A stretch of 64,000 nt of DNA from Hymenobacter edaphi (GTDB lineage Bacteria; Bacteroidota; Bacteroidia; Cytophagales; Hymenobacteraceae). The notes beneath the pieces are model-generated. The model was not told the DNA's origin and did no database searches. It saw only the letters and a program-made list of their open reading frames with translations. Location of the stretch: assembly GCF_003258365.1 (NCBI RefSeq), contig NZ_QHKM01000012.1, forward strand, positions 36,123 to 100,122. Direction: 5' to 3'. A program made the translations under genes and the position numbers. Shown one piece after another: positions 41,491-49,270 of this stretch; positions within the stretch are counted from its first letter, which is position 1, and each line of letters starts with the position of its first letter.

Positions 41491-42444
41491 TTAGGCCGAC
41501 ACGGTTTCGCCGCGCAGCTGGGCCAGCTGGCGCACGAGTTCTTTTTCCTGCTCCGAAAGGTGCTGGGGCAGCTCCACCTGCAGGCGCAGGTACAGGTCGC
41601 CGTGCCGGTCGGCGTGGCCGTACACGGGGAAGCCCTTGCCGCGCAGGCGCAGGCGGGTGTTGTTGGCCGTTTCGGGCTTGAGCTTGATTTTGACGGGCCC
41701 GCCGAGCGTTTCCACCACCTGCTCGCCGCCCAGCAGGGCTTTGTAGAGGCTCACGGGCACGTCCATGGTCAGGTCGTGGCCGGTGCGCACGTAGCGGGCG
41801 TCGGGGCGCAGGCGGAAGGTGATGAGCAAGGAGCCGTTGGGCCCGCCGTGGCGGCCGGGGCCGCCCTGGTCGCGCAGCCGGATGGTCTGCCCGTCTTCCA
41901 CCCCGGGCTTGATGGTCAGGCGCAGGCTCTTGCCGTTCACGTTCACGGTGCGCGGGCCGCCGTGGAAGGCTTCTTCCAGCGTCAGCTCCATTTCGGCCTG
42001 GTAGTCCTGCCCGGCGCCGGGCCGGCTGCTGCGGGCCCCGCCTCCGCCGCCCATGCCCCCGAAGATGGAGCTGAAGAAGTCGGAGAAGTCGGCGTCGCCG
42101 CCGAAGCCGCCCCCGCCACCAAAGCCGCCGAAGCCCCCGGCGCCGCCCTGCCCGGCGTACTGCGACCAGTCGAAGCCGCCCTGCCCGCCGAAGCCGCCGC
42201 GCCCGCCGCCCTGCTGGTAGCGCTGCCAGTCGGCGCCCAGCTGGTCGTACTTCTGGCGCTTGTCGTCGTCCGACAGCACTTCGTTGGCCTCGTTGACTTC
42301 CTTGAACTTCCGCTCGGCCTCCGGGTCGTTGGGGTTCACGTCGGGGTGGTACTGGCGGGCCAGCTTGCGGTATGCCTTCTTGATCTGGTCCTTGGTGGCC
42401 GATTTCTCGACGCCCAGCACCTTGTAGTAGTCCTTGTAGTCCAT
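41491..42444 (-). CDS. cbpA: CbpA-type DnaJ co-chaperone
   Basis: This 317-residue protein has an N-terminal J domain with HPD at 33-35 ([14 protein letters not shown]). The Gly/Phe-rich region is ~75-150. The two C-terminal client-binding domains ([91 protein letters not shown]) lack the zinc-finger of DnaJ, so it is the CbpA class. It serves Hsp70 in stress protein folding. cbpM follows directly. Confidence 0.95.
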   Translation of the reverse strand: MDYKDYYKVLGVEKSATKDQIKKAYRKLARQYHPDVNPNDPEAERKFKEVNEANEVLSDDDKRQKYDQLGADWQRYQQGGGRGGFGGQGGFDWSQYAGQGGAGGFGGFGGGGGFGGDADFSDFFSSIFGGMGGGGGARSSRPGAGQDYQAEMELTLEEAFHGGPRTVNVNGKSLRLTIKPGVEDGQTIRLRDQGGPGRHGGPNGSLLITFRLRPDARYVRTGHDLTMDVPVSLYKALLGGEQVVETLGGPVKIKLKPETANNTRLRLRGKGFPVYGHADRHGDLYLRLQVELPQHLSEQEKELVRQLAQLRGETVSA

Positions 42445-42461
42445 GGCAGAGGGGAATTCTG

Positions 42462-42561
42462 AATTCTGAATGTCGAATTCTGAATTTGGGAAGCCACTCC
42501 CGGCGGCTCAACCCGAAAGAAACAGCCCCCATTCAGAATTCATAATTCAACATTCAGAATT
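42462..42561. repeat. Word-built hairpin D
   Basis: A 25-nt arm (42462-42486) matches 42537-42561 at 23 of 25 positions. The words are gaattctgaat; one difference is a G-U wobble on the minus-strand RNA. It lies between cbpA and the DUF3140 gene and overlaps the latter's stop region. Confidence 0.7.
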
Positions 42562-42901
42562 ACTTCTTCAGCGGGTCGTGGCCCCAGTTCATCAGCGAGT
42601 AGCGCCAGCGCGAGGTTGCCACGTCTTTCTGGTCGTGCGGGCCCTGGGCCAGGTGGCGGCTCACGTAGCTGTGCACCTTGTGCATGTGGGCTTCGTCGTC
42701 GGCCGTTAGCTCGGCTTTTTTCTTGTGCAGTATTTCCACGATGCGCAACCCGGAGTGATGGCCGATGCTTTCCCCGTCGCCGCTGTCCTGTCCGACGGAT
42801 TTGGATTCTTCCGTCTTCAGCCATTTGTCGAGCTCGGTCGCGGTCATGTTCACGTCCGTCTTGAATTGGTGATAAATGTCGTCTGATGGTTTCGTAGCCA
42901 T
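42560..42901 (-). CDS. DUF3140 family protein
   Basis: This 113-residue soluble protein has the DUF3140 layout: FKTDVNMTATELDKWLKTEESKSVGQ, GESIGHHSGLRIVEILHKKKAEL and a C-terminal MHKVHSYVSRHLAQGPHDQKDVATSRWRYSLMNWGHDPLK. It is helical with conserved His/Trp and often occurs in stress-related clusters. It lies upstream of cbpA on the minus strand, separated by hairpin D. Confidence 0.85.
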   Translation of the reverse strand: MATKPSDDIYHQFKTDVNMTATELDKWLKTEESKSVGQDSGDGESIGHHSGLRIVEILHKKKAELTADDEAHMHKVHSYVSRHLAQGPHDQKDVATSRWRYSLMNWGHDPLKK

Positions 42902-42982
42902 GATTTTGCAACTGAGGGGTGAACGAAATCAGGAGTTGGTCCGTTAGTGGCGAAAATGTGGCAGCACGGCCGGTGGTTGTAC

Positions 42983-43014
42983 TTGACCGATATTGCCGAT
43001 TTGCCGTATCTTTC
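42983..43014 (+). promoter_or_regulatory. Promoter of the 43045 gene
   Basis: TTG at 42983-42985 and TATCTTTC (7/8 to TAnnTTTG) at 43007-43014 have a 21-nt spacer, ~31 bp before the ATG. Confidence 0.6.
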
Positions 43015-43044
43015 ATCTCTTTCCCTTTTACCACCCATTCTCCC

Positions 43045-43452
43045 ATGAAGTTTTCTTCGACTCTCCTGACCCTGGGCCTGCTCACGTTGGGCATTGCTGC
43101 CCAAGCCCAAACGCGCCCCGCGCCGCGTAAAGCTGCCGTGCCGCAGCGCCCCGTGATGAAGAATGCCGGCGTAAAGGACGGCTTCATGATGCAGGACGGG
43201 AAAGTGATGCACACCGAAAACGGCCACACCATGCCCGTAGGAGCCCTGACGACGCTGCCCAGCGGCGTGAAGGTGCAGCCCGACGGCGTGGTTATCATGG
43301 CCGACGGCAGCACCGCGCAATTGCAGAACGGGGACTACATGTCGCCGAGCGGCCGCCTGCTGACCATGCGCATGAAAGCCGAGCAGGATAGCCTGGCCAA
43401 GGCCGCTATGCTCGACCCCAAAGGCAAAAACAAAAAGAAGAAAGGCAAGTAG
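43045..43452 (+). CDS. Secreted DUF6799 repeat protein
   Basis: This 135-residue protein has a signal peptide (MKFSSTLLTLGLLTLGIAAQAQ). The body is made of short repeats of the DUF6799 type (GFMMQDGKVMHTENGHTMPVGALTTLPSGVKVQPDGVVIMADGSTAQLQNGDYMSPSG), a Met/Gly-rich beta pattern. A basic tail (GKNKKKKGK) closes it. The function is unknown. It has its own promoter and a strong terminator. Confidence 0.78.
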   Translation: MKFSSTLLTLGLLTLGIAAQAQTRPAPRKAAVPQRPVMKNAGVKDGFMMQDGKVMHTENGHTMPVGALTTLPSGVKVQPDGVVIMADGSTAQLQNGDYMSPSGRLLTMRMKAEQDSLAKAAMLDPKGKNKKKKGK

Positions 43453-43474
43453 GCCTTGCCCGCTGCCCAACCCC

Positions 43475-43508
43475 AAAAGCCCGTGACTATGCCGTCACGG
43501 GCTTTTTT
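43475..43508. terminator. Strong bidirectional terminator
   Basis: A perfect 13-bp stem (43475-43487 with 43494-43506) with a 6-nt loop is followed by T run on the plus strand and preceded by AAAA. It ends the DUF6799 gene and faces the 43545 gene. Confidence 0.88.
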
Positions 43509-43544
43509 GCGTCTAAGCGCGGGCATTGGACCCGCCCCGGCGGC

Positions 43545-43742
43545 TTAGCCGAAGGTGTAATCCTGCAAAATGACGCGGGCTTCCTCGTCGTCCTTGGCTT
43601 CTACCACCTCATCGATGACGAACTGGATTTCCGTTTCCGACCAGGTTTGCTGCTCGGCGGCTTTCACGAACTGGGCCAGCGTCACGAAGCGGCTGGTGGT
43701 GGCCGGCGGCATGGTCCATTTTACTTTCTTGCGGATGCGCAT
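43545..43742 (-). CDS. Small conserved-looking protein
   Basis: This 65-residue acidic, helical protein ([65 protein letters not shown]) has no motif that I can assign. It begins just upstream of the RlpA gene on the minus strand and is terminated by the shared hairpin at 43475. The function is unknown. Confidence 0.55.
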   Translation of the reverse strand: MRIRKKVKWTMPPATTSRFVTLAQFVKAAEQQTWSETEIQFVIDEVVEAKDDEEARVILQDYTFG

Positions 43743-43766
43743 GGGGAGAGGGAAAGAAGGTCGGAA

Positions 43767-44147
43767 TCAGCGGCCGCTGCCCTTGCGCACCACTTTGAGC
43801 TTGACGGGCGCCACGCCGGCCTTATCGACGCCGATTTTGCGGGCGGCGCTCTTCGAGAGGTCGATGATGCGGCCCTTCACGTGCGGCCCCCGGTCGTTCA
43901 CGGTGACTTTGACGGAGCGGCCGTTCTGGGCATTGGTCACGCGCACCACCGTGCCGAAGGGTAGCGTGTTGTGGGCGGCTGTGCGCTTGCCGGGGCGGTA
44001 GGGCACGCCGCTGGCCGTTTTGCGGCCGTCGAACTTGTCGGCGTAGTAGGAGGCTTTGCCGGTTTCGGTGTAGGCCCCGCCGGCGCAGCTGCCCAGCAAG
44101 AGCAGGCTCAGCAGGCCGGGCAGGCGGCGGAATGGCAACGAATTCAT
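43767..44147 (-). CDS. RlpA-like septal lipoprotein
   Basis: This 126-residue protein has a lipobox (LLGSCAGG). The double-psi barrel is GKASYYADKFDGRKTASGVPYRPGKRTAAHNTLPFGTVVRVTNAQNGRSVKVTVNDRGPHVKGRIIDLSKSAARKIG, with the conserved ASYY, NDRGP and DLS motifs. In the family it binds or cleaves denuded peptidoglycan at the septum. It is shorter than E. coli RlpA and lacks the SPOR domain. It is next to the GH25 lysozyme gene (24 bp), so both act on the cell wall. Confidence 0.92.
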   Translation of the reverse strand: MNSLPFRRLPGLLSLLLLGSCAGGAYTETGKASYYADKFDGRKTASGVPYRPGKRTAAHNTLPFGTVVRVTNAQNGRSVKVTVNDRGPHVKGRIIDLSKSAARKIGVDKAGVAPVKLKVVRKGSGR

Positions 44148-44171
44148 AGGCAGAACGAAGGAAGGGCGCCG

Positions 44172-45035
44172 CTACCGGCGCGAAGCGGCCGACGCGGCTT
44201 TGCGCGGCGGAATGCGCAGGGCCAGCAGGTTGGCGTAGCTGCCCTGGTATACGTTGAAGTCGACGTGGCCGCGGATGCCGGGAATGTAGGCCTCGTCGGA
44301 GTGCTGCCAGATAATCCACTTCTCGCGGGCCAAGGCGGGCTTTTCCACCTCGTAGTGCGCCAGCCAGAGCGGGTAGTCATCGAAGTGCCCGGCGAGGTAG
44401 CGGCGGTAGAAGCTGTAGTTAGAGTACACGATGGGCCGCACGCCGTAGTGACGCTCCACCAGCCGCAGCCAGGTGCCGATGTTCTGGCGCATCACGGCCA
44501 CGTCGTGAAATTCGGGGGCTTCCACGTCGAGCACGGGCGGCAGGTCGCCGGGGCCGAGGTCGGCGGTGCGGGTAAAGAGGTTGGCCTGCTGGGTGCCGTC
44601 GTAGTTGGGCTGAAAGAAGTGGTAGGCGCCGCGGCAGATGCCCGCCTGCTTGGCCCCGCGCCAGTTGCGGGCGAAGCGCCGGTCGCGCAGGCTCACGCCC
44701 TCCGTGGCCTTGATGAAGGCAAAGCGCACCCGGTGCCGCGCCACCTCTTCCCAGTCGATGCGGCCCTGGTACGACGACACGTCGATGCCGTGCACCGAGT
44801 AGCCGTCGAGCAGCGGGGTTTTTTCCCGGCCCGTGAGGTAGTCGGCCGAGAGCGTGGCCCAGGTGCGGCGCACGTAGCGGTGTAGCTGCCGCCGGTAGTG
44901 CCCGTAAAACAGCCCCGTGCCCAGCGCCAGCAGCAGCAGCGTCGCCAGTGCGGTGCGCCGCCAGCCGCCCCGACCCGCGCGGCGCGGGGCCGGACGGCGG
45001 GTAGCAGCAGCAGAAACACGGCGGACGCGCGGCAT
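44172..45035 (-). CDS. Secreted GH25 lysozyme-like protein
   Basis: This 287-residue protein has an Arg-rich N terminus, a transmembrane anchor (GWRRTALATLLLLALGTGLFY) and a GH25 muramidase domain. The domain shows GIDVSSYQGRIDWEEVA, FIKATEGVSLRDRRFARNW, YHFFQPNYDG, LPPVLDVEAP and RPIVYSNYSFYRRYL, WLAHYEV and WIIWQHSD. The Asp/Glu pair of the family (DVS and DVE) is kept. The start at 45035 begins MPRVRRV. It follows the RlpA gene in the same direction and probably remodels peptidoglycan. Confidence 0.92.
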   Translation of the reverse strand: MPRVRRVSAAATRRPAPRRAGRGGWRRTALATLLLLALGTGLFYGHYRRQLHRYVRRTWATLSADYLTGREKTPLLDGYSVHGIDVSSYQGRIDWEEVARHRVRFAFIKATEGVSLRDRRFARNWRGAKQAGICRGAYHFFQPNYDGTQQANLFTRTADLGPGDLPPVLDVEAPEFHDVAVMRQNIGTWLRLVERHYGVRPIVYSNYSFYRRYLAGHFDDYPLWLAHYEVEKPALAREKWIIWQHSDEAYIPGIRGHVDFNVYQGSYANLLALRIPPRKAASAASRR

Positions 45036-45152
45036 AGGTGGGCAAGGGTGGGCGAAGAGCGAAGATAACGTCAAGATGCTGCTTGCTGGTGCCCGCCACG
45101 GTGCCGGGCTGCGGCCAAACTGGTAATTTCAGGCCCTCACCACCCCGCTGCT

Positions 45153-45482
45153 ATGGCTGCCGACGTCCGTTCCGAAGTTTCCGGCCCCCGGGCCTTTCTG
45201 CTTGGTTTAGTGGGCTTCGCGGCCTTCGAAACCGCCGTGTACTACCTGCTGCGCTGGGCCACTTCGGGCCTGGGCGAGCAAAACCAGTTTCAGGCCGAAA
45301 ATACTATCGTGCGCAACTGGGTGAAGACCACCGCCTTCCTGCTCGGGCACCTGACGCTGGTTATCATCGCCGTGCTGCTGCTGAGCAACCAGCTGCCCCG
45401 CCGCTACCGCAGCCAGATCATGCCGTGGTTTCTGCTGTCGTTGCTGGTGATGTTCCTGCTGCTCTGGCCGTTGTTTGAATAG
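45153..45482 (+). CDS. Small integral membrane protein
   Basis: This 109-residue protein has three hydrophobic segments (ALLGLVGFAAFETAVYYLLRW-like, TTAFLLGHLTLVIIAVLLLSN, MPWFLLSLLVMFLLLWPLF). I recognise no family. It is divergent from the GH25 gene and is followed by a hairpin (hairpin E). Confidence 0.6.
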   Translation: MAADVRSEVSGPRAFLLGLVGFAAFETAVYYLLRWATSGLGEQNQFQAENTIVRNWVKTTAFLLGHLTLVIIAVLLLSNQLPRRYRSQIMPWFLLSLLVMFLLLWPLFE

Positions 45483-45484
45483 AC

Positions 45485-45555
45485 GAGTGGATTTCGGCTG
45501 AGCGGATGCGTAGGCCGTCTTTGCGTTGGCTCATCTGTCCTGCCGAAACCCACTC
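45485..45555. repeat. Hairpin E (word-type)
   Basis: Arms 45485-45498 and 45542-45555 pair 13 of 14 positions; the one difference is G-U on the minus strand. It lies between convergent genes and probably serves the 45153 gene. Confidence 0.6.
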
Positions 45556-45560
45556 ATTAC

Positions 45561-45594
45561 AAAACAAAAAAGCCACTGCGGGCGAGGCAGTGGC
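45561..45594 (-). terminator. Terminator of the first Hsp20 gene
   Basis: A perfect 8-bp stem (45572-45579 with 45587-45594) is followed on the minus strand by TTTTTTGTTTT, 68 bp after the gene's stop. Confidence 0.78.
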
Positions 45595-45662
45595 GGTGAA
45601 ACCATGGGGTGTCGGTCGGTCCCGACGGTATGAGCGGAGCGGGCAAGGCCCGCCGGAGAAGC

Positions 45663-46046
45663 CTAGCGGCGGCGAATGTTGATTTCGCGGTGGTTGGTGT
45701 TCGGGTCCTGGTACGGAATGCGCACGCGCAGCTCGCGGCCCTCGTGCACGGCATCGATGCGGGTCAGGTCCAGCTCGACGGGCAGCTCGAAGCTCTGCAC
45801 GAACAGCGGGGCGACCAGCTGATCGTCGGCCGCGGGACGGTACTCGGCGAATACGTCCAGCCGGTTATTGTTCAGTACCACGTGGAACGTCTCGGGGCGC
45901 ACGCTCGGAGCCGACACCCGGATGACCACGCCCTGTTCGCGCTTATGCACGCGCACCTGCGGCTGCGTCACTCCGCCGCCCAACGTGTTGAGCAGGTCGA
46001 GTTGGGGAGCAATGTTGTGCAGGAATTCTTGGCTGATGAGTTTCAT
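45663..46046 (-). CDS. Small heat-shock protein, Hsp20/alpha-crystallin
   Basis: This 127-residue protein has an alpha-crystallin core with KREQGVVIRVSAPSVRPETFHVVLNNNRLDVFAEYRP, VQSFELPVELDLTRIDAVHEGRELRVRIPYQ and the C-terminal INIRRR replacing the IXI motif. It is a compact one-domain holdase. The start at 46046 (MKLISQEF) is preferred. A second, longer Hsp20 lies at 47343. Confidence 0.88.
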   Translation of the reverse strand: MKLISQEFLHNIAPQLDLLNTLGGGVTQPQVRVHKREQGVVIRVSAPSVRPETFHVVLNNNRLDVFAEYRPAADDQLVAPLFVQSFELPVELDLTRIDAVHEGRELRVRIPYQDPNTNHREINIRRR

Positions 46047-46297
46047 GGCGGTGGTCCTTGTTCTGTCTGTCGATGGGTGGATTTGCAAACTGCGTACCAA
46101 CCTGTTTTGTCGGCATGCCGACTACTTGTCTTGCCATATTGGCGGTAAATTCCGGTTTGCGGCGCTACCGAACGTGCCAGTCTGGCCGATTTGGCGCTGG
46201 CCGGGCGGTAGCGGCGCTCCGGTTACTATAACCACGAAACGGCGAAAAAGCCTCCCCGCGTGAGCAGAAAGACTTTTATAAGGCTGTGGAGCGAGAC

Positions 46298-47242
46298 TTA
46301 TTCCAGCGTCACCCGGTGAAGCTCGGTCAGCGCCCCAAGGCGGACGCGCACCAGGTACACACCGGCCGGCAGCGCTCCAAGGTTGATGTCGCCGGCGGGG
46401 CTTAGCTCGCAGCGGCGCAGCTCCCGCCCGGCGGCATCGAGCACGGTGGCCTGGCGCACCTGGCCGGCAAAGGCCGGGTGCAGGGCTAGGCGCAGCGGCC
46501 CGGTGGTCGGATTGGGGTAGGCCCCGCCCGACAGCAGCACCCGCGCCCGGGTGCCGTTCAGGCGGGTGTAGGTGAAGGTGGTTTTGGGCCGGATATCGTT
46601 CAGGGAGCTGGGCCCGTTGGAGGTAGGCGAGAGGTTGGTGGTGAACGGGGCCAGGGCGGCAAAGCCCAGGATCTTATCGGGCACCAGGTACTGCACCCAC
46701 AGGAACGAGCCGGTGGCGGGCATGCCGGTGCCGGTGGCGCTCATGTTCCAGTCCGTGAATACTTCCAGCGACTGGCCGGTGTAGGTAAACGGCGAGGTCA
46801 GCGGAAAGCTGATCAGGCCAATGGTGGCTGGCACCAGGTAGCCAGCGTTGTTGTAGGCTTCGGTGGCGTCGAGCGTCAGCGCGCCGAAGCTGGCATCGGT
46901 GGTGTAGGTGGTGAGGCCGGAGTTTTTCAGCAGAATGCGGAAAGTGCCGGGCCGGTTGCTGGCGCCGCCGGTGGTTTTCTCCCAGGCAATGTCGGTAATC
47001 CGGTCCCCGCTGCGCAAGCCCGCCAGGCCAAGCTCGGGCCCGTCGAACACGTAGGCGAACTGGCTGGCCAAGTAGGTGCTGGAAGCCGAGGAGCGGTAAA
47101 TCGGGCCGCCGTTGGTGCTGGCCAGCGAAGTGGGCGTGCCGGTGAGCACGGTGGCCGTGAGCTGGGCGTGGGCCGGGGCCGCGCCCAGCAGCAGCCCGGT
47201 GCCCAGCGCAAGCCGGACCAGAGGGGTAAAGCAATGCTTCAT
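46298..47242 (-). CDS. T9SS-sorted secreted protein
   Basis: This 314-residue protein has a signal peptide (MKHCFTPLVRLALGTGLLLGAAPAHAQ). A beta-rich passenger (~35-220; SSASSTYLASQFAYVFDGPELGLAGLRSGDRITDIAWEKTTGG) follows. A C-terminal type IX secretion sorting domain (~235-314: YPNPTTGPLRLALHPAFAGQVRQATVLDAAGRELRRCELSPAGDINLGALPAGVYLVRV) is typical of cargo attached to the cell surface. The passenger's function is unknown. Confidence 0.9.
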   Translation of the reverse strand: MKHCFTPLVRLALGTGLLLGAAPAHAQLTATVLTGTPTSLASTNGGPIYRSSASSTYLASQFAYVFDGPELGLAGLRSGDRITDIAWEKTTGGASNRPGTFRILLKNSGLTTYTTDASFGALTLDATEAYNNAGYLVPATIGLISFPLTSPFTYTGQSLEVFTDWNMSATGTGMPATGSFLWVQYLVPDKILGFAALAPFTTNLSPTSNGPSSLNDIRPKTTFTYTRLNGTRARVLLSGGAYPNPTTGPLRLALHPAFAGQVRQATVLDAAGRELRRCELSPAGDINLGALPAGVYLVRVRLGALTELHRVTLE

Positions 47243-47284
47243 AGCAGCAAAGGAGAGCAGACGAGCGAATAACCGCCCCAACAA

Positions 47285-47319
47285 CCGGCCCCGCAGCCGT
47301 CGGGCGGCTGCGGGGCCGG
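47285..47319 (-). terminator. Hairpin after the second Hsp20 gene
   Basis: A perfect 15-bp stem (47285-47299 with 47305-47319) has a 5-nt loop and lies 23 bp after the Hsp20 stop. No T run follows. Confidence 0.55.
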
Positions 47320-47342
47320 GGCAAATATCGGCAGCGGAGTGC

Positions 47343-48050
47343 TTACCCGCGCCGTTCGGAGCCGGCCCCGTCGTCGGGGTGCCCGTCGCCGTAGTGCTCC
47401 GACGGGGCGTGGGCGCTGGTCCAGGTGGGGCCCGGGCTGCCGGGCTGCCCGCTCACGCCTGGGCTGGCGGCGGCGTTGTGGCTGGCCATGGCGGCGTTGC
47501 TGTGGACCGGCTGGGCTTCGCGGGCGGCCGGGCGCTGGCTGCTGCCGGGGCCGCTTTCCACCGCAATGGCCGTGGCCGCCGGGTGCGCCGGCCCGCCGGC
47601 GGCCGGCTGGGCGCCGCGCACCTGAATCTGGTGGCGCAGGGTTTTCTGCTGGTCTTTCGGCACCGAGATGCGCAGCACGCCGTCCTCAAACTGCGCGTCG
47701 ATGCCCTGGGCGCTGGCCACGTCGGGCAGCTGGAACGAGCGGTGAAACGAGCCGTACTGGCTTTCGAGCAGGTGGTAGCGGCGGCCGTGGCGTTCCTGTT
47801 GCAGGCGCCGCTCGCCCGAAATGCTCAGGCGCCCGTGCTGAAACTCGACCTTGATGTCGTCGCGCTTCAGCCCGGGCAGCGCGGCCTCGATTTCGTAGCT
47901 CTGCTCCGTTTCGTAGGCGTCGACGTGGGGCACGAAGGCGTTGAGCTGCCCGCGCGAGTTCATGGAGTCGTTGAAAAAGCGGTCCATCATTGCCGAGAAA
48001 CTCTGCGGCATCAGGTCGCCGAACGCGTCGGAATACCGTTGGATAGCCAT
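47343..48050 (-). CDS. Hsp20 small heat-shock protein with long disordered tail
   Basis: This 235-residue protein has an alpha-crystallin domain (~40-145) with AYETEQSYEIEAALPGLKRDDIKVEFQHGRLSISGERR, FHRSFQLPDVASAQGIDAQFEDGVLRISVPK. After ~150 follows an ~85-residue Ala/Pro/Ser/Gly-rich tail, unusual for the family and probably disordered. The N terminus MAIQRYSDAFGDLMPQSFSAMMDRFFNDS is the typical phase-separating start. Confidence 0.92.
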   Translation of the reverse strand: MAIQRYSDAFGDLMPQSFSAMMDRFFNDSMNSRGQLNAFVPHVDAYETEQSYEIEAALPGLKRDDIKVEFQHGRLSISGERRLQQERHGRRYHLLESQYGSFHRSFQLPDVASAQGIDAQFEDGVLRISVPKDQQKTLRHQIQVRGAQPAAGGPAHPAATAIAVESGPGSSQRPAAREAQPVHSNAAMASHNAAASPGVSGQPGSPGPTWTSAHAPSEHYGDGHPDDGAGSERRG

Positions 48051-48167
48051 GGCAGGGGTGAGTTTAAGGGTTGAAAATGAGTGGAGTACGGTAACCTGTA
48101 CATACTGCCGCCCCGCCCGGCAGGTTGCACAATGTTGGGCGTAAGTAGCTTGTGGTCAGACTAAATA

Positions 48168-48214
48168 GCCGCCAAAAGCAAAGCCGGCCGCCGCAGGGTC
48201 TGCGGCGGCCGGCT
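48168..48214 (-). terminator. Terminator of the VOC gene
   Basis: A perfect 14-bp stem (48182-48195 with 48201-48214) is followed on the minus strand by TTTGCTTTTGG, 26 bp after the gene's stop. Confidence 0.75.
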
Positions 48215-48240
48215 ACACGGCTGCGGGAGCAGCAAAGAAG

Positions 48241-48603
48241 CTAGCCCGGCAGCTGAAAGTGCGGGTTCTGAATGACGCCCAGCAGGTTGCCGAACGGGTC
48301 GAGCACGCAGCCCACGTAGATGCCGCCGCCCACTTCGTGCACGGCTTCGTGGGGCTGGGCGCCCAGCTCCAGCAGGCGGGTGTAGGCGGCGGCCGCATCG
48401 GGCACGCCCCAGTAGGTGACGGGGCCGCCCGGCCCGGTGCCCGGGCTGTCGGGGTCGAGGCCCAGCTCGTAGCCGCCCACGTTGAAGCCTACATAAAACG
48501 GCTCGTCGAAATAGGGCGGCTGGCCCAGAACCTGGGCGTACCACTGGCGGGCACGGGCCAGGTCTCGGACGGGGTACACAATGGTGCGTAAGCCTTGGAA
48601 CAT
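48241..48603 (-). CDS. VOC (glyoxalase/bleomycin resistance) family protein
   Basis: This 120-residue protein has paired beta-alpha-beta-beta units: FQGLRTIVYPVRDLARARQWYAQVLGQPPYFDEPFYVGFNVGGYELGLDP and AAAAYTRLLELGAQPHEAVHEVGGGIYVGCVLDPFGNLLGVIQNPHF. The DPFGN and PVRDLARA motifs are typical of the VOC family. The reaction cannot be named. The start at 48603 begins at the first strand; 17 upstream residues are excluded. Confidence 0.88.
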   Translation of the reverse strand: MFQGLRTIVYPVRDLARARQWYAQVLGQPPYFDEPFYVGFNVGGYELGLDPDSPGTGPGGPVTYWGVPDAAAAYTRLLELGAQPHEAVHEVGGGIYVGCVLDPFGNLLGVIQNPHFQLPG

Positions 48604-48770
48604 GCGTAGGGCAAAACAGTGAATAACCAGCCGGCAAATAGCGCTGCCACGCATCGATAAGCAAGCTCCCGCCGCCCCAGTTTGGGAATGCCCGGCGCAT
48701 TCGTGCTACCTCCGTTCGACCGGCTACGTACTTTTAGGCCCGTTCCCGCCCGTTCCCGCCCATTGCACCC

Positions 48771-49190
48771 ATGTCTACGCCCGATTTCCTCCAGATTGAT
48801 TACCGCCCCGACCTCGACGTGCTGGTGGGCCGCTGGCAGCGCGCCGTCGGGGAAGGCGAGCTGTACGCCAGCTACCCCGCCCTGCTGGAAGTGGCCCGCG
48901 CCCACCGCTGCCATTACTGGCTGCTCGATGCCCGCCGGCGGCTTAATCTGGAAGTGGCCATTACGCCCTGGCTGCTCAACGACTTTCTGCCCCGGCTCGG
49001 GCAGCACCTGCCGGGCCGCGTGTACCTGGCCTACCTGGTGGCCCCCGTGCAGCTGACCGATGCCGTGCCGGCCGACAAAAAGATTCCGCCGCTGGTGTAC
49101 TTCGAGGGCAAAGCCAGCCTGATGCAACGCTTCACCAGCGAAGCCGAGGCCCTGGCCTGGCTGCAACGACAGCAGGAACCGGCCGACTAA
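48771..49190 (+). CDS. STAS/SpoIIAA-like protein (paralogue 4)
   Basis: This 139-residue soluble protein aligns with the 10327 product: FLQIDYRPDLDVLVGRWQRAVGEGEL, CHYWLLDARRRLNLEVAITPWLLNDFLPRLGQHLPGRVYLAYLVAP, and C-terminal FTSEAEALAWLQRQ. The D-A-R-R-R and acidic-WL ends are conserved. A STAS-like fold is inferred. It stands alone before the Tet-type exporter. Confidence 0.78.
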   Translation: MSTPDFLQIDYRPDLDVLVGRWQRAVGEGELYASYPALLEVARAHRCHYWLLDARRRLNLEVAITPWLLNDFLPRLGQHLPGRVYLAYLVAPVQLTDAVPADKKIPPLVYFEGKASLMQRFTSEAEALAWLQRQQEPAD

Positions 49191-49270
49191 ATAGCTAAAT
49201 TTATTAGCAATAAGTTGTTTAAAAATTTAGTATTGCCGTATTTGCATGTTCACCAGCTGACCTTACCGCT

